Origin: Sulfurovum sp.
Lineage (GTDB): Bacteria; Campylobacterota; Campylobacteria; Campylobacterales; Sulfurovaceae
DNA length: 8,768 bases
Assembly: GCA_027046415.1 (NCBI GenBank)
Contig: JALTYW010000211.1
Location: 26,098 to 34,865, forward strand
Reading direction: 5' to 3'
Shown here: in pieces, positions 1 to 6,018 of the stretch
Layout: every line of letters begins with the position of its first letter
Position numbering within the stretch: position 1 is the first letter of the stretch
Made by a program: the position numbers and the translations under genes
Notes under the pieces: model-generated
What the model was told of the DNA's origin: nothing
What the model saw: only the letters and a program-made list of their open reading frames with translations
The model's database searches: none

Positions 1-1435
1 CTTTGTCGATGTTGCCAAGCAGGTTGGTTGTGGCTATCAGTATCCCCTCAAACTGTTCGATCTGTTCCAGAAAGATGTTTTGCATCTGGTTGTGCATCTT
101 GTCTGCGCTGCTTCCGGCACCTTCACTTCGTGAACTGAGGAACTGATCGGCTTCGTTAAGCAGCAAAATAGGCTCTACCTTCGCTTTTTTACTGAGTGCC
201 TTGAAGTCATCGAAAATACGCCGTACATTCTTTTCACTCTCTCCGACATACATCGAGAGGATTTTGGAACAGTCAAATGAGAGGATCGGTTTTTTGAGTG
301 TTTTGGCAAGGCTCATCGCTGTCATGGTCTTACCCGTACCTGCTGCACCGTAAAAGATGATGCGAGCATCGATACTTTTTCGTTTGTCTTTAATGCCCCA
401 CTCCCGCAGCTTTTTAAACACCTCTTTGTCCACCTGCTTGACCACATTGTTCAGCGTCTCCCGGGTTTTGGGATGCAGCACTACATCATCGAGTGTGGTC
501 TGGGGATTGAGATATTCGAAAATATCCTGCTCCTTGACCAGGGCATCGAGCTTGAGCTTTGTGACTTTTTTCTTCTTCTTGGGGTGAATAATACGCTGCA
601 TCACCTCCTCCTGAAGATAAAACGACCGGCTCACTCCTCCGAACATATTGAGGATCTCCTCATAGTCAATAATCCCCTCGGTGATCAACTTTGCACCATC
701 TTCAAGCAGTGCACGGTTTTTGATCTTCTCATACTCGTCAAAGCTGATCAGTTCAATGAGTGTATTCATGTCTCGGAACTGCCCCTCGCCTCCGCTGTAC
801 TCCTCTTTGAGCAGTGCCAGAAAAATCCGCTGCTCTTTTTCATTGAGTCCTTTCTCTTTGAAAAACTCTTCAACCACAATCGGTGTAGTCGTGATCTTTA
901 AACGCTCATCGATCCGTTTGGTCAGCAGATTCAGCTTGTTCTTCAGCCTTCCAATGCTCAGCGAATTATCCGCAAAGCCCTGTTTGTAGGTTGCGATTTT
1001 GTGCAGCAGAGAGACCATATCGAACTGATCCTGCAGATACTCAAGGTGGTCGGTATAGGGTTTGACCTCAGGCAAAGAAAGCTCCAGTGAGCCCTCTTCA
1101 AGCAGCCTGAGCAGGGACATACTCGGTGTGACCGAAGTGTTGAGCAGTTCCAGTTGTGAAGCATCATGTGCTTTGACCTGGCCAAAAGTCACCTGTATCA
1201 GCCAGCCGAGCTCGATCAGGTTTTTTACCAATGGGAGTTTTTTCAAGTAAAGATAGGTGGATTTGGGGAAAATCTCCTGAAGCATCTCAAGTACAGACAC
1301 CTCTTCTATCCCTCTCACATAGCGGCGGCAGACATACTGCAGCAGTTTCGCCTCCTCCTCTGTACATTTTAGATGAGTATAAATAGTACTCTTTGTTATA
1401 TTTTTGGCTTCAATAAATTCAATAAGATATTTCAA
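1..1435 (-). CDS. AAA+ family ATPase, C-terminal end beyond the window (partial)
   Basis: My reverse-strand translation is open for 478 codons from a TTG at 1435-1433 to the left edge, so the 3' end is missing. The TTG is chosen because AGGA (1447-1444) sits 8 nt upstream and no in-frame ATG is available between it and the divergent promoter. The first ~340 residues are charged, mostly helical sequence with no family I recognise. The AAA+ module follows: Walker A GAAGTGKT (about residues 363-370), a Walker B segment PILLLNEADQFL with Asn427 before catalytic Glu428, and a sensor-1-like ATTN. Proteins of this class use ATP hydrolysis to remodel or unfold protein partners in the cytoplasm; the target here is unknown. 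The usual Walker B Asp is replaced by Asn, which is notable. The gene is divergent from the PTS unit. The AAA+ assignment is firm; the specific role is not. Confidence 0.88.
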   Translation of the reverse strand, partial: MKYLIEFIEAKNITKSTIYTHLKCTEEEAKLLQYVCRRYVRGIEEVSVLEMLQEIFPKSTYLYLKKLPLVKNLIELGWLIQVTFGQVKAHDASQLELLNTSVTPSMSLLRLLEEGSLELSLPEVKPYTDHLEYLQDQFDMVSLLHKIATYKQGFADNSLSIGRLKNKLNLLTKRIDERLKITTTPIVVEEFFKEKGLNEKEQRIFLALLKEEYSGGEGQFRDMNTLIELISFDEYEKIKNRALLEDGAKLITEGIIDYEEILNMFGGVSRSFYLQEEVMQRIIHPKKKKKVTKLKLDALVKEQDIFEYLNPQTTLDDVVLHPKTRETLNNVVKQVDKEVFKKLREWGIKDKRKSIDARIIFYGAAGTGKTMTAMSLAKTLKKPILSFDCSKILSMYVGESEKNVRRIFDDFKALSKKAKVEPILLLNEADQFLSSRSEGAGSSADKMHNQMQNIFLEQIEQFEGILIATTNLLGNIDK

Positions 1436-1459
1436 TAGTGTGATCCTGGTTTTCTTTTC

Positions 1460-1493
1460 AGTATAGCAAAGTTTTGTTTTGATTTGCTATACT
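1460..1493. promoter_or_regulatory. Palindromic divergent promoter region (paired extended -10 elements)
   Basis: AGTATAGCAAA (1460-1470) and TTTGCTATACT (1483-1493) form a perfect 11-bp inverted repeat with a 12-nt centre. Each arm contains TGCTATACT read outward, which matches an extended -10 (TGnTATAAT-like). The plus copy (-10 at 1488-1493) would start RNA near 1500, about 26-29 nt before the DUF1566 start. The minus copy (-10 at 1465-1460) would start RNA near 1453, about 18 nt before the ATPase TTG. I see no good -35 for either. The two polymerase footprints would overlap, so firing may be mutually exclusive, or the repeat may also be an operator. Promoter assignment is inferred from sequence only. 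Confidence 0.55.
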
Positions 1494-1525
1494 ATTGCAT
1501 CCAACCTATGTCTCAAAGGAGTTTT

Positions 1526-1942
1526 ATGATGCACAAAACGATACCGCTCTTAGCCCTCTCTTCCCTCTTCCTGTTCGCTGAAGCTACGATGGTTAAAGAT
1601 ACACGTACCGGACTGATGTGGGAAGATACTCCGCATGTCAAGGAGGTCAAGATCACCCACCCCAAAGCGAAGCTTTACTGCAAGGAGCTCAAGCTCGGCG
1701 GCTACACCGACTGGCGGCTGCCTACTATTAAAGAGCTGCTCAGTATCGTTGACTACAGCCGTGTCTCTCCGGCGACATTCAAAGCATTCGACTACATAGA
1801 AAAGGTGTCTTTCTACTGGAGCAGCACCCCTATTGCTGACTCCGATGACGAATACTGGGGTGTCAACTTCAAACGCGGTGCCAGCAGCCGTGCATCAGAA
1901 TATTACGACCGTTATGTGCGCTGTGTAAGGGACATCAAGTAA
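1526..1942 (+). CDS. Secreted DUF1566 (Lcl C-terminal, lectin-like) domain protein
   Basis: This encodes a 138-residue protein, or 137 if the second of two adjacent ATGs (1526, 1529) is used. AAAGGAG ends at 1521, leaving 7 nt to the ATG at 1529, which may be the true start. An in-frame ATG at 1484 lies inside the -10 region and is unlikely. A signal peptide is visible (KTIPLLALSSLFLFAEA). The rest is one DUF1566 domain, recognisable from TGLMWED, a YC near LGGYTDWRLPTIKELLSIVD, FYWSST and a terminal YVRCVR. This family is often exported and has a C-type-lectin-like fold; its biochemical role is generally unknown. The two cysteines of the mature part could form a disulfide. The stop lies only 3 nt before the HPr-EI gene, so they are probably cotranscribed. 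A glycan-binding role is inference. Confidence 0.85.
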   Translation: MMHKTIPLLALSSLFLFAEATMVKDTRTGLMWEDTPHVKEVKITHPKAKLYCKELKLGGYTDWRLPTIKELLSIVDYSRVSPATFKAFDYIEKVSFYWSSTPIADSDDEYWGVNFKRGASSRASEYYDRYVRCVRDIK

Positions 1943-1945
1943 CCC

Positions 1946-3754
1946 ATGGGACTCTTTGACGGGCTCTTCGCCAAAAGCCGTACCGTTGTACTGCATGTCA
2001 GCTCTGCCAACGGTTTCCACCTGCGCCCGGCTGCTGTCTTTACAACAGAAGCCAAAAAGTTTGCCTCACGCATCGAAGCGGAGACCCGCGGCAAGAGTGT
2101 CGATGCCAAAAATCTCAACGCACTGCTCTCACTCGGGCTTGAACACGGTGACCATTTCGACCTCGTCTGCAAGGGAAAAGATGCCGAGGCTGCCATAGAG
2201 GCACTTACCCGTACCTTCGAAACACTTATGGAAAAGGAGAGTGCAACACCAGAGCCCCTCAAACAGGAGAGTACCGCCTATACCGCACAAACCATTCCCG
2301 GAGAGACCATTGCCTCGGGGATCGTCGTTGCTCCTCTGTGGCGTTACCACGCTAAAACCGTACAGGAGACACCACACCCTTTTTCAGTTGCTGTGGAAAC
2401 GGTACTACAAGACTTGTCCCATGCTGACACCAAAGAGAAAGAGATTGCACTGGCACAAAAAACCCTGCTTGAAACCCTCCTTGAGAGTGTTAATTCACTC
2501 GAAGCGATGAGAGAGACGGTTGAAGAGGCGTGCCAAACGCTCCAAGGCAGTGCCATGGAGGCAAAATGCACCGACTACCGCGACCTGCTCCGTCGCATTG
2601 AAAGCGCGATGGGGTACCATACCGTCGTTGACTACCCCGCTACCCCTTTCATCCTTGAAGCAGACGACCTACTCCCATCAGAAGTTGAAACATTGCCTTC
2701 TGCCTGTCGTGGTGTCATCCTGCATCACACGTCACCTGCTTCGCATACAGCTATTTTGCTGCGTGCAGAGGGCATCCCCACCCTCATCGCTACTGACGTG
2801 ATACCGCCCTCCGATACACCAATCATTCTCGATGCCTCTGCCGGTGTGCTTGTCCCCTCGCCTGTACCGTCAGACATGACACAGGCACAAAAGAGAGAAG
2901 AGACCATCCGAAAGCGTACAGACCACGCCCATGCAAAACGTTTTGAACCTGCACGTACCACCGACGGAAAAATCATTAAGGTACTTGCCAATGTCACCGA
3001 TCCAACTTCGGCAAAAGAGGCAAAAGAGGCAGGTGCTGAGGGGATCGGTCTGCTGCGTACGGAGTTTCTTTTTGGAGAGGTGAAACCCGACTATCACACA
3101 CAAAAAAAGACCTACCGTGCTATCTTTGAACTCTTTGACGAAGTGACTGTGCGCACCCTCGATGCAGGCGGCGACAAAGCCCTGCCCTACATCGATCTGC
3201 CAGAGGAGTCCAACCCCTTTCTTGGTATCCGGGGCGTACGGCTTTTTAAAAGCCATCCTGATATCATGGAGGAGCAGCTGCATGCCATTTTCGATGCAGC
3301 AGAGGGCAAAGCCGTGAAGGTCATGTTCCCCATGGTTGCCACACCGGAAGAATTCATCACGGCAAAACGCTTTGCTGTGGAGGTTGCTGAAAAGTACAGC
3401 TGCAGCATTGACAACATCGCGTTTGGCATGATGGTGGAGGTGCCCTCTGTCCTCTTTTTGATGGAGGCGTTCAATCAGGAAGTGGACTTCTACTCTATCG
3501 GCAGCAACGACCTCAACCAGTATCTGCACGCCGTTGAACGTACCCACCCGACACTCTCTCTCGACCCGCGTTCTGAGGCACTCTTTGCTGCCATTGCACA
3601 TTGTGTACGCCATGCCCAAAAGCCGGTCAGCATCTGCGGAGAGCTTGCCGCAGATGAAGCTGCTATTGAACGGCTTGTCACGTGCGGGGTAACCACACTG
3701 AGTGTCTCGGCAAAAGCTGTTGCCAATACCAAAGAGAGGATACGCCATGTTTAA
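1946..3754 (+). CDS. ptsI: HPr-enzyme I fusion, PEP-protein phosphotransferase of the PTS
   Basis: This cytoplasmic 602-residue protein should take phosphate from PEP and pass it through its own HPr domain. The HPr domain (about residues 12-90) has the active histidine in GFHLRPAA (His25); the position equivalent to regulatory Ser46 appears to be Asn56. Enzyme I starts near residue 117 (GETIASGIVVAP). It has phospho-histidine His267 in SPASHTAILLRA, Arg371 in GIGLLRTEFLF, Arg403 in VRTLDAGGDK, metal/PEP-site residues in SIGSNDLNQY (519-526 region), and the active cysteine Cys564 in ICGELAADE. All catalytic landmarks are present. Compared with E. coli EI, recalled from memory, the segment before the histidine is about 38 residues shorter and the C-terminus about 35 shorter. 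No EIIA domain is fused, although the MGLFDGLF start resembles that of EIIA-Glc. The ribosome site is weak, suggesting translational coupling to the gene 3 nt upstream. Confidence 0.95.
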   Translation: MGLFDGLFAKSRTVVLHVSSANGFHLRPAAVFTTEAKKFASRIEAETRGKSVDAKNLNALLSLGLEHGDHFDLVCKGKDAEAAIEALTRTFETLMEKESATPEPLKQESTAYTAQTIPGETIASGIVVAPLWRYHAKTVQETPHPFSVAVETVLQDLSHADTKEKEIALAQKTLLETLLESVNSLEAMRETVEEACQTLQGSAMEAKCTDYRDLLRRIESAMGYHTVVDYPATPFILEADDLLPSEVETLPSACRGVILHHTSPASHTAILLRAEGIPTLIATDVIPPSDTPIILDASAGVLVPSPVPSDMTQAQKREETIRKRTDHAHAKRFEPARTTDGKIIKVLANVTDPTSAKEAKEAGAEGIGLLRTEFLFGEVKPDYHTQKKTYRAIFELFDEVTVRTLDAGGDKALPYIDLPEESNPFLGIRGVRLFKSHPDIMEEQLHAIFDAAEGKAVKVMFPMVATPEEFITAKRFAVEVAEKYSCSIDNIAFGMMVEVPSVLFLMEAFNQEVDFYSIGSNDLNQYLHAVERTHPTLSLDPRSEALFAAIAHCVRHAQKPVSICGELAADEAAIERLVTCGVTTLSVSAKAVANTKERIRHV

Positions 3755-5132
3755 CCTGCTGCAAAAGATCGGCAAAGCGCTGATGACCCCTATTGCCGTG
3801 CTGCCTGTGGCGGCACTGCTGCTAAGACTGGGATTTGGAGACATCTTTGACGGAGAGGTCGCCCACATCATGAAAGATGCGGGAGAGACAGTCTTTGCCA
3901 ACCTCGATCTGCTTTTTGGTGTAGGGATTGCCTACGGGCTTGCCAAAAACAATGACGGGGCTGCCGCACTCAGCGGTGCTGTCGGGGTGCTCATTGCCAA
4001 AGCGGTTTACACCGGTATTGACAAAGATGTCAACATGGGTGTCTTTGTGGGTATCATCATCGGTGTTATTGCCGGTACACTTTACAACCGCTTCCACACC
4101 GTCAAACTGCCAGAATTCCTCGGATTTTTCGGAGGCAAACGCTTTGTACCCATCGTCACTGCACTGGCTGCCATTGTAGTAGGCGTGCTTGCCGGCTACT
4201 TTTGGCAGTATGCCCAGCAGGCGATTGATGTGTTTTCCAATGCCATCATCGGTCTGGGTGAGGTTGGCACCTTCATCTACGGTACACTCAACCGTCTGCT
4301 CATTCCGCTTGGGCTGCACCACATCCTCAACTCCGTGTTCTGGTTTCAGCTTGGTGAGTACCACTACATCAAAGAGAGTGCACAGCTTGTTGCCAATGGA
4401 GACCTCCACCGCTTCTTTGCCGGAGACAAAAGTGCCGGTACCTACATGGCAGGGTTCTACCCTGTGATGATGTTCGGACTGCCCGCCATGGCATACGCAA
4501 TCTACCTCAATACCGACAAAGCCTACCGCAAAAAAGCCGCTGCCATCCTTGCGGGTGTTGCCTTCACCTCGTTTCTGACCGGCATCACCGAGCCGATGGA
4601 GTTTCTCTTTTTGTTTGCTGCTCCACTGCTCTTTGTCATCCATGCCCTGCTTACCGGACTCTCACTCGCAGCAGCACAGGCACTGGACATCCATGCAGGG
4701 TTTGGTTTCTCCGCAGGTTTCATTGACTACCTCATCAACTACAAACTTGCCACCCATCCGCTGCGCATCATTGCGCTTGGTATCATATTTGGCATCCTCT
4801 ACTTTGTGATCAGCTACTACACCATCAGGCTGTTCAAACTAAAGATCATGGAAACCGAACTCTCAGACACCCCCTCTTCACAACAAAACAGCGACAATGA
4901 GGCTGAAGCTTTCATCCGCGCACTCGGCGGTGCGGAGAACATTATCGATACAGATGCCTGTATCACCCGGCTGCGTATACAGGTACACAACAGCGAGATA
5001 CTCAACGATGCCGACTTTACAGCACTCGGCGCAAAAGGGGTTATCCGCCCGGACAAACATGCCATACAGATCGTACTCGGTGCCAAGGCGGAAAAGATTG
5101 CAGAAGCCATCAGGGAGAGTTTAAAGCGGTAA
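3747..5132 (+). CDS. nagE: PTS N-acetylglucosamine-type enzyme IICB (NagE-like, no EIIA domain)
   Basis: This is a 461-residue inner-membrane sugar permease and phosphotransferase. The start is the ATG at 3747, overlapping the HPr-EI stop by 8 nt, with AGAGAGGA ending at 3739. EIIC (about residues 1-370, multiple hydrophobic spans) closely follows E. coli NagE: TPIAVLPVAALLLR near the N-terminus, LPEFLGFFGGKRFVPI, NRLLIPLGLHHILN, and GITEPMEF with Glu282. A polar Ser/Gln/Asn linker leads to EIIB (about 380-461) with the phosphorylated Cys405 in DACITRLRI. It should import N-acetylglucosamine (or a close hexose) and deliver it as the 6-phosphate. E. coli NagE carries a C-terminal EIIA of about 150 residues; here the protein stops right after EIIB, so EIIA must be supplied in trans. 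GlcNAc specificity is inferred from similarity. No nagA or nagB is in the window. Confidence 0.93.
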   Translation: MFNLLQKIGKALMTPIAVLPVAALLLRLGFGDIFDGEVAHIMKDAGETVFANLDLLFGVGIAYGLAKNNDGAAALSGAVGVLIAKAVYTGIDKDVNMGVFVGIIIGVIAGTLYNRFHTVKLPEFLGFFGGKRFVPIVTALAAIVVGVLAGYFWQYAQQAIDVFSNAIIGLGEVGTFIYGTLNRLLIPLGLHHILNSVFWFQLGEYHYIKESAQLVANGDLHRFFAGDKSAGTYMAGFYPVMMFGLPAMAYAIYLNTDKAYRKKAAAILAGVAFTSFLTGITEPMEFLFLFAAPLLFVIHALLTGLSLAAAQALDIHAGFGFSAGFIDYLINYKLATHPLRIIALGIIFGILYFVISYYTIRLFKLKIMETELSDTPSSQQNSDNEAEAFIRALGGAENIIDTDACITRLRIQVHNSEILNDADFTALGAKGVIRPDKHAIQIVLGAKAEKIAEAIRESLKR

Positions 5133-5164
5133 TGCTCAAGTAATGGTATTGTCCTATCATTCGT

Positions 5165-5192
5165 TTGTTCGGATATCGATCCGACTTATAAA
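5165..5192 (+). promoter_or_regulatory. Possible weak promoter for the small exported protein
   Basis: TTGTTC (5165-5170) lies 16 nt before TATAAA (5187-5192), ahead of the ATG at 5214. The spacer holds a short dyad, CGGAT-ATCG-ATCCG (5170-5183), that could be an operator. I see no convincing terminator between nagE and this point, so read-through from the PTS unit is equally possible. Low confidence. Confidence 0.25.
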
Positions 5193-5213
5193 CCTAATCT
5201 TAAAGGATATACC

Positions 5214-5423
5214 ATGAAAAAACTGACAATGCTGATCGCTGCTGTAGCGATGACAACACTCTTTGCACAGGCAAATGATGTCGAAAAAATGGAAGCGACT
5301 GTTGACCAGATCATGCAAGATGCAAAAATCATGACACCTGCTCCTCAAAAAGACACCACACCCAAGACCAAAGAGGACAAAAACAATACACAAAAAGAAG
5401 CTCCTTCTGAAGAAGCGAAGTAA
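5214..5423 (+). CDS. Small exported charged protein of unknown function
   Basis: This encodes 69 residues. The ATG follows AAAGGA (5202-5207) at a 6-nt spacing. A classical signal peptide is visible: MKKL, a hydrophobic core LIAAVAMTTLFA, and a likely cut after AQA, leaving a mature periplasmic peptide of about 49 residues. The first mature part (NDVEKMEATVDQIMQDAKIM) looks helical. The C-terminal part is low-complexity and rich in Lys, Glu, Thr and Pro, so probably disordered. I do not recognise a family. It lies 81 nt downstream of nagE and is followed by a strong terminator, so it may be the last gene of the PTS transcript or a separate unit. The signal peptide plus ribosome site make it a credible gene; its function is unknown. 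Confidence 0.7.
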   Translation: MKKLTMLIAAVAMTTLFAQANDVEKMEATVDQIMQDAKIMTPAPQKDTTPKTKEDKNNTQKEAPSEEAK

Positions 5424-5461
5424 CCCTCTCCTTTCCAAATCATTTCACAGTCTCCCTTGTT

Positions 5462-5500
5462 TATTCCCGGTTTTAAAACCGGGAATATCTCTCTTTTTCT
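5462..5500 (+). terminator. Strong intrinsic terminator
   Basis: A perfect 26-bp palindrome (5462-5487) gives an 11-bp stem, TATTCCCGGTT paired with AACCGGGAATA around a TTAA loop. The pyrimidine/T-rich tract TCTCTCTTTTTCT (5488-5500) follows. It lies 38 nt after the stop of the small exported protein and would end transcripts arriving from the PTS side. There is no T-run on the opposite strand, so it acts in the plus direction only. Confidence 0.85.
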
Positions 5501-5551
5501 ACAGCAAATATGCCCATCTATACATTGCCAAACATCCTACTTCCCATCCTG

Positions 5552-5614
5552 TTACCTATGCAGGTAATACAGAAGTAACGCTTTTGCATTACAATATTTG
5601 TACACCAATACAAA
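5552..5614. repeat. Two short dyads in the leader upstream of the gene at 5644
   Basis: TTACCT-ATGC-AGGTAA (5552-5567) and TTTGTA-CACCAA-TACAAA (5597-5614) are two perfect 6-bp-arm inverted repeats in the stretch between the terminator and the next gene. They flank a TACAAT hexamer (5590-5595) that could be a -10 without a clear -35. They may be operator half-sites or leader hairpins. Arms of this size also arise by chance in AT-rich DNA. Confidence 0.3.
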
Positions 5615-5643
5615 GGCATGGTTTCATGCTGCAAAGGGCAACG

Positions 5644-5844
5644 ATGACACGATATATGATTTCACTTCTTCTCTTCTCGGTACACACGATGGCTTTTGCC
5701 TCCAATACCGAAGTCAAGCATCAGTTTACAGTAACACACATTATGCTTGAGATGCTTCAGAACCAGGAAGAGGAGGATATGTCTGTGTCTTGCCCACAGT
5801 ATGACAGCAATGAAACCATCCATCCAGGAGGTGACAAGAGATAA
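5644..5844 (+). CDS. Small hypothetical exported protein
   Basis: This encodes 66 residues from the ATG at 5644, chosen because AAAGGG lies 5 nt upstream. In-frame ATGs at 5584 and 5626 are possible but lack a comparable ribosome site and would spoil the signal peptide. The N-terminus is a plausible signal peptide, MTRYMISLLLFSVHTMAFA, cut before SNTEVKHQF. The mature peptide of about 47 residues has a run of acidic residues (QNQEEEDM), one cysteine in SCPQYDSNE, and ends GGDKR. No family is recognised. It lies between the terminator at 5462-5500 and the lipoprotein gene 174 nt downstream. It could be a real small periplasmic protein or a decayed remnant. Confidence 0.45.
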   Translation: MTRYMISLLLFSVHTMAFASNTEVKHQFTVTHIMLEMLQNQEEEDMSVSCPQYDSNETIHPGGDKR

Positions 5845-5858
5845 TACTGCATTGGCTC

Positions 5859-5915
5859 CGGGTTTTGGGTACCATACTACTCCTTCCTTCTCTCCATTGG
5901 CAGATTCAAAACCCG
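5859..5915. repeat. Long-range inverted repeat in the 5845-6018 intergenic stretch
   Basis: CGGGTTTTG (5859-5867) is exactly complementary to CAAAACCCG (5907-5915), separated by 39 nt. Two G-U pairs and one T-A could extend the stem inward. No T-run follows, so it is not a standard terminator. It may be a leader structure ahead of the lipoprotein gene or chance. A TATACT at 5966-5971 is a possible -10 without a good -35. Nothing else recognisable lies in 5845-6018. Confidence 0.25.
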
Positions 5916-6018
5916 AAGTTATGTTTGCGCTATATTCCTTTATATTCTCTAAACCTAAACTCATGTATACTATATCAATCGAGCTACACAAAAAAACGGT
6001 TATGAATGGAGATATCAT

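Noticed and set aside
3009..3032. Short direct repeat GGCAAAAGA near 3010-3030
   Set aside because: It encodes the KEAKEAG segment of enzyme I and reflects the protein sequence, not a mobile or regulatory repeat.
2870..3901. 343-codon open frame on the minus strand opposite HPr-EI and nagE
   Set aside because: It lies antisense to two genes with complete catalytic motifs, and its translation has no recognisable domain or sensible signal. It is a shadow of the coding strand composition.
3822..4643. 273-codon minus-strand open frame opposite nagE
   Set aside because: It is antisense to conserved EIIC sequence, and its low-complexity composition is typical of a mirror frame.
5141..5160. Weak AATGGTA/TATCATT hairpin after nagE as a terminator
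   Set aside because: The stem is AT-rich with a G-U pair and no T-run follows. The palindrome at 5462-5487 is a far better terminator.
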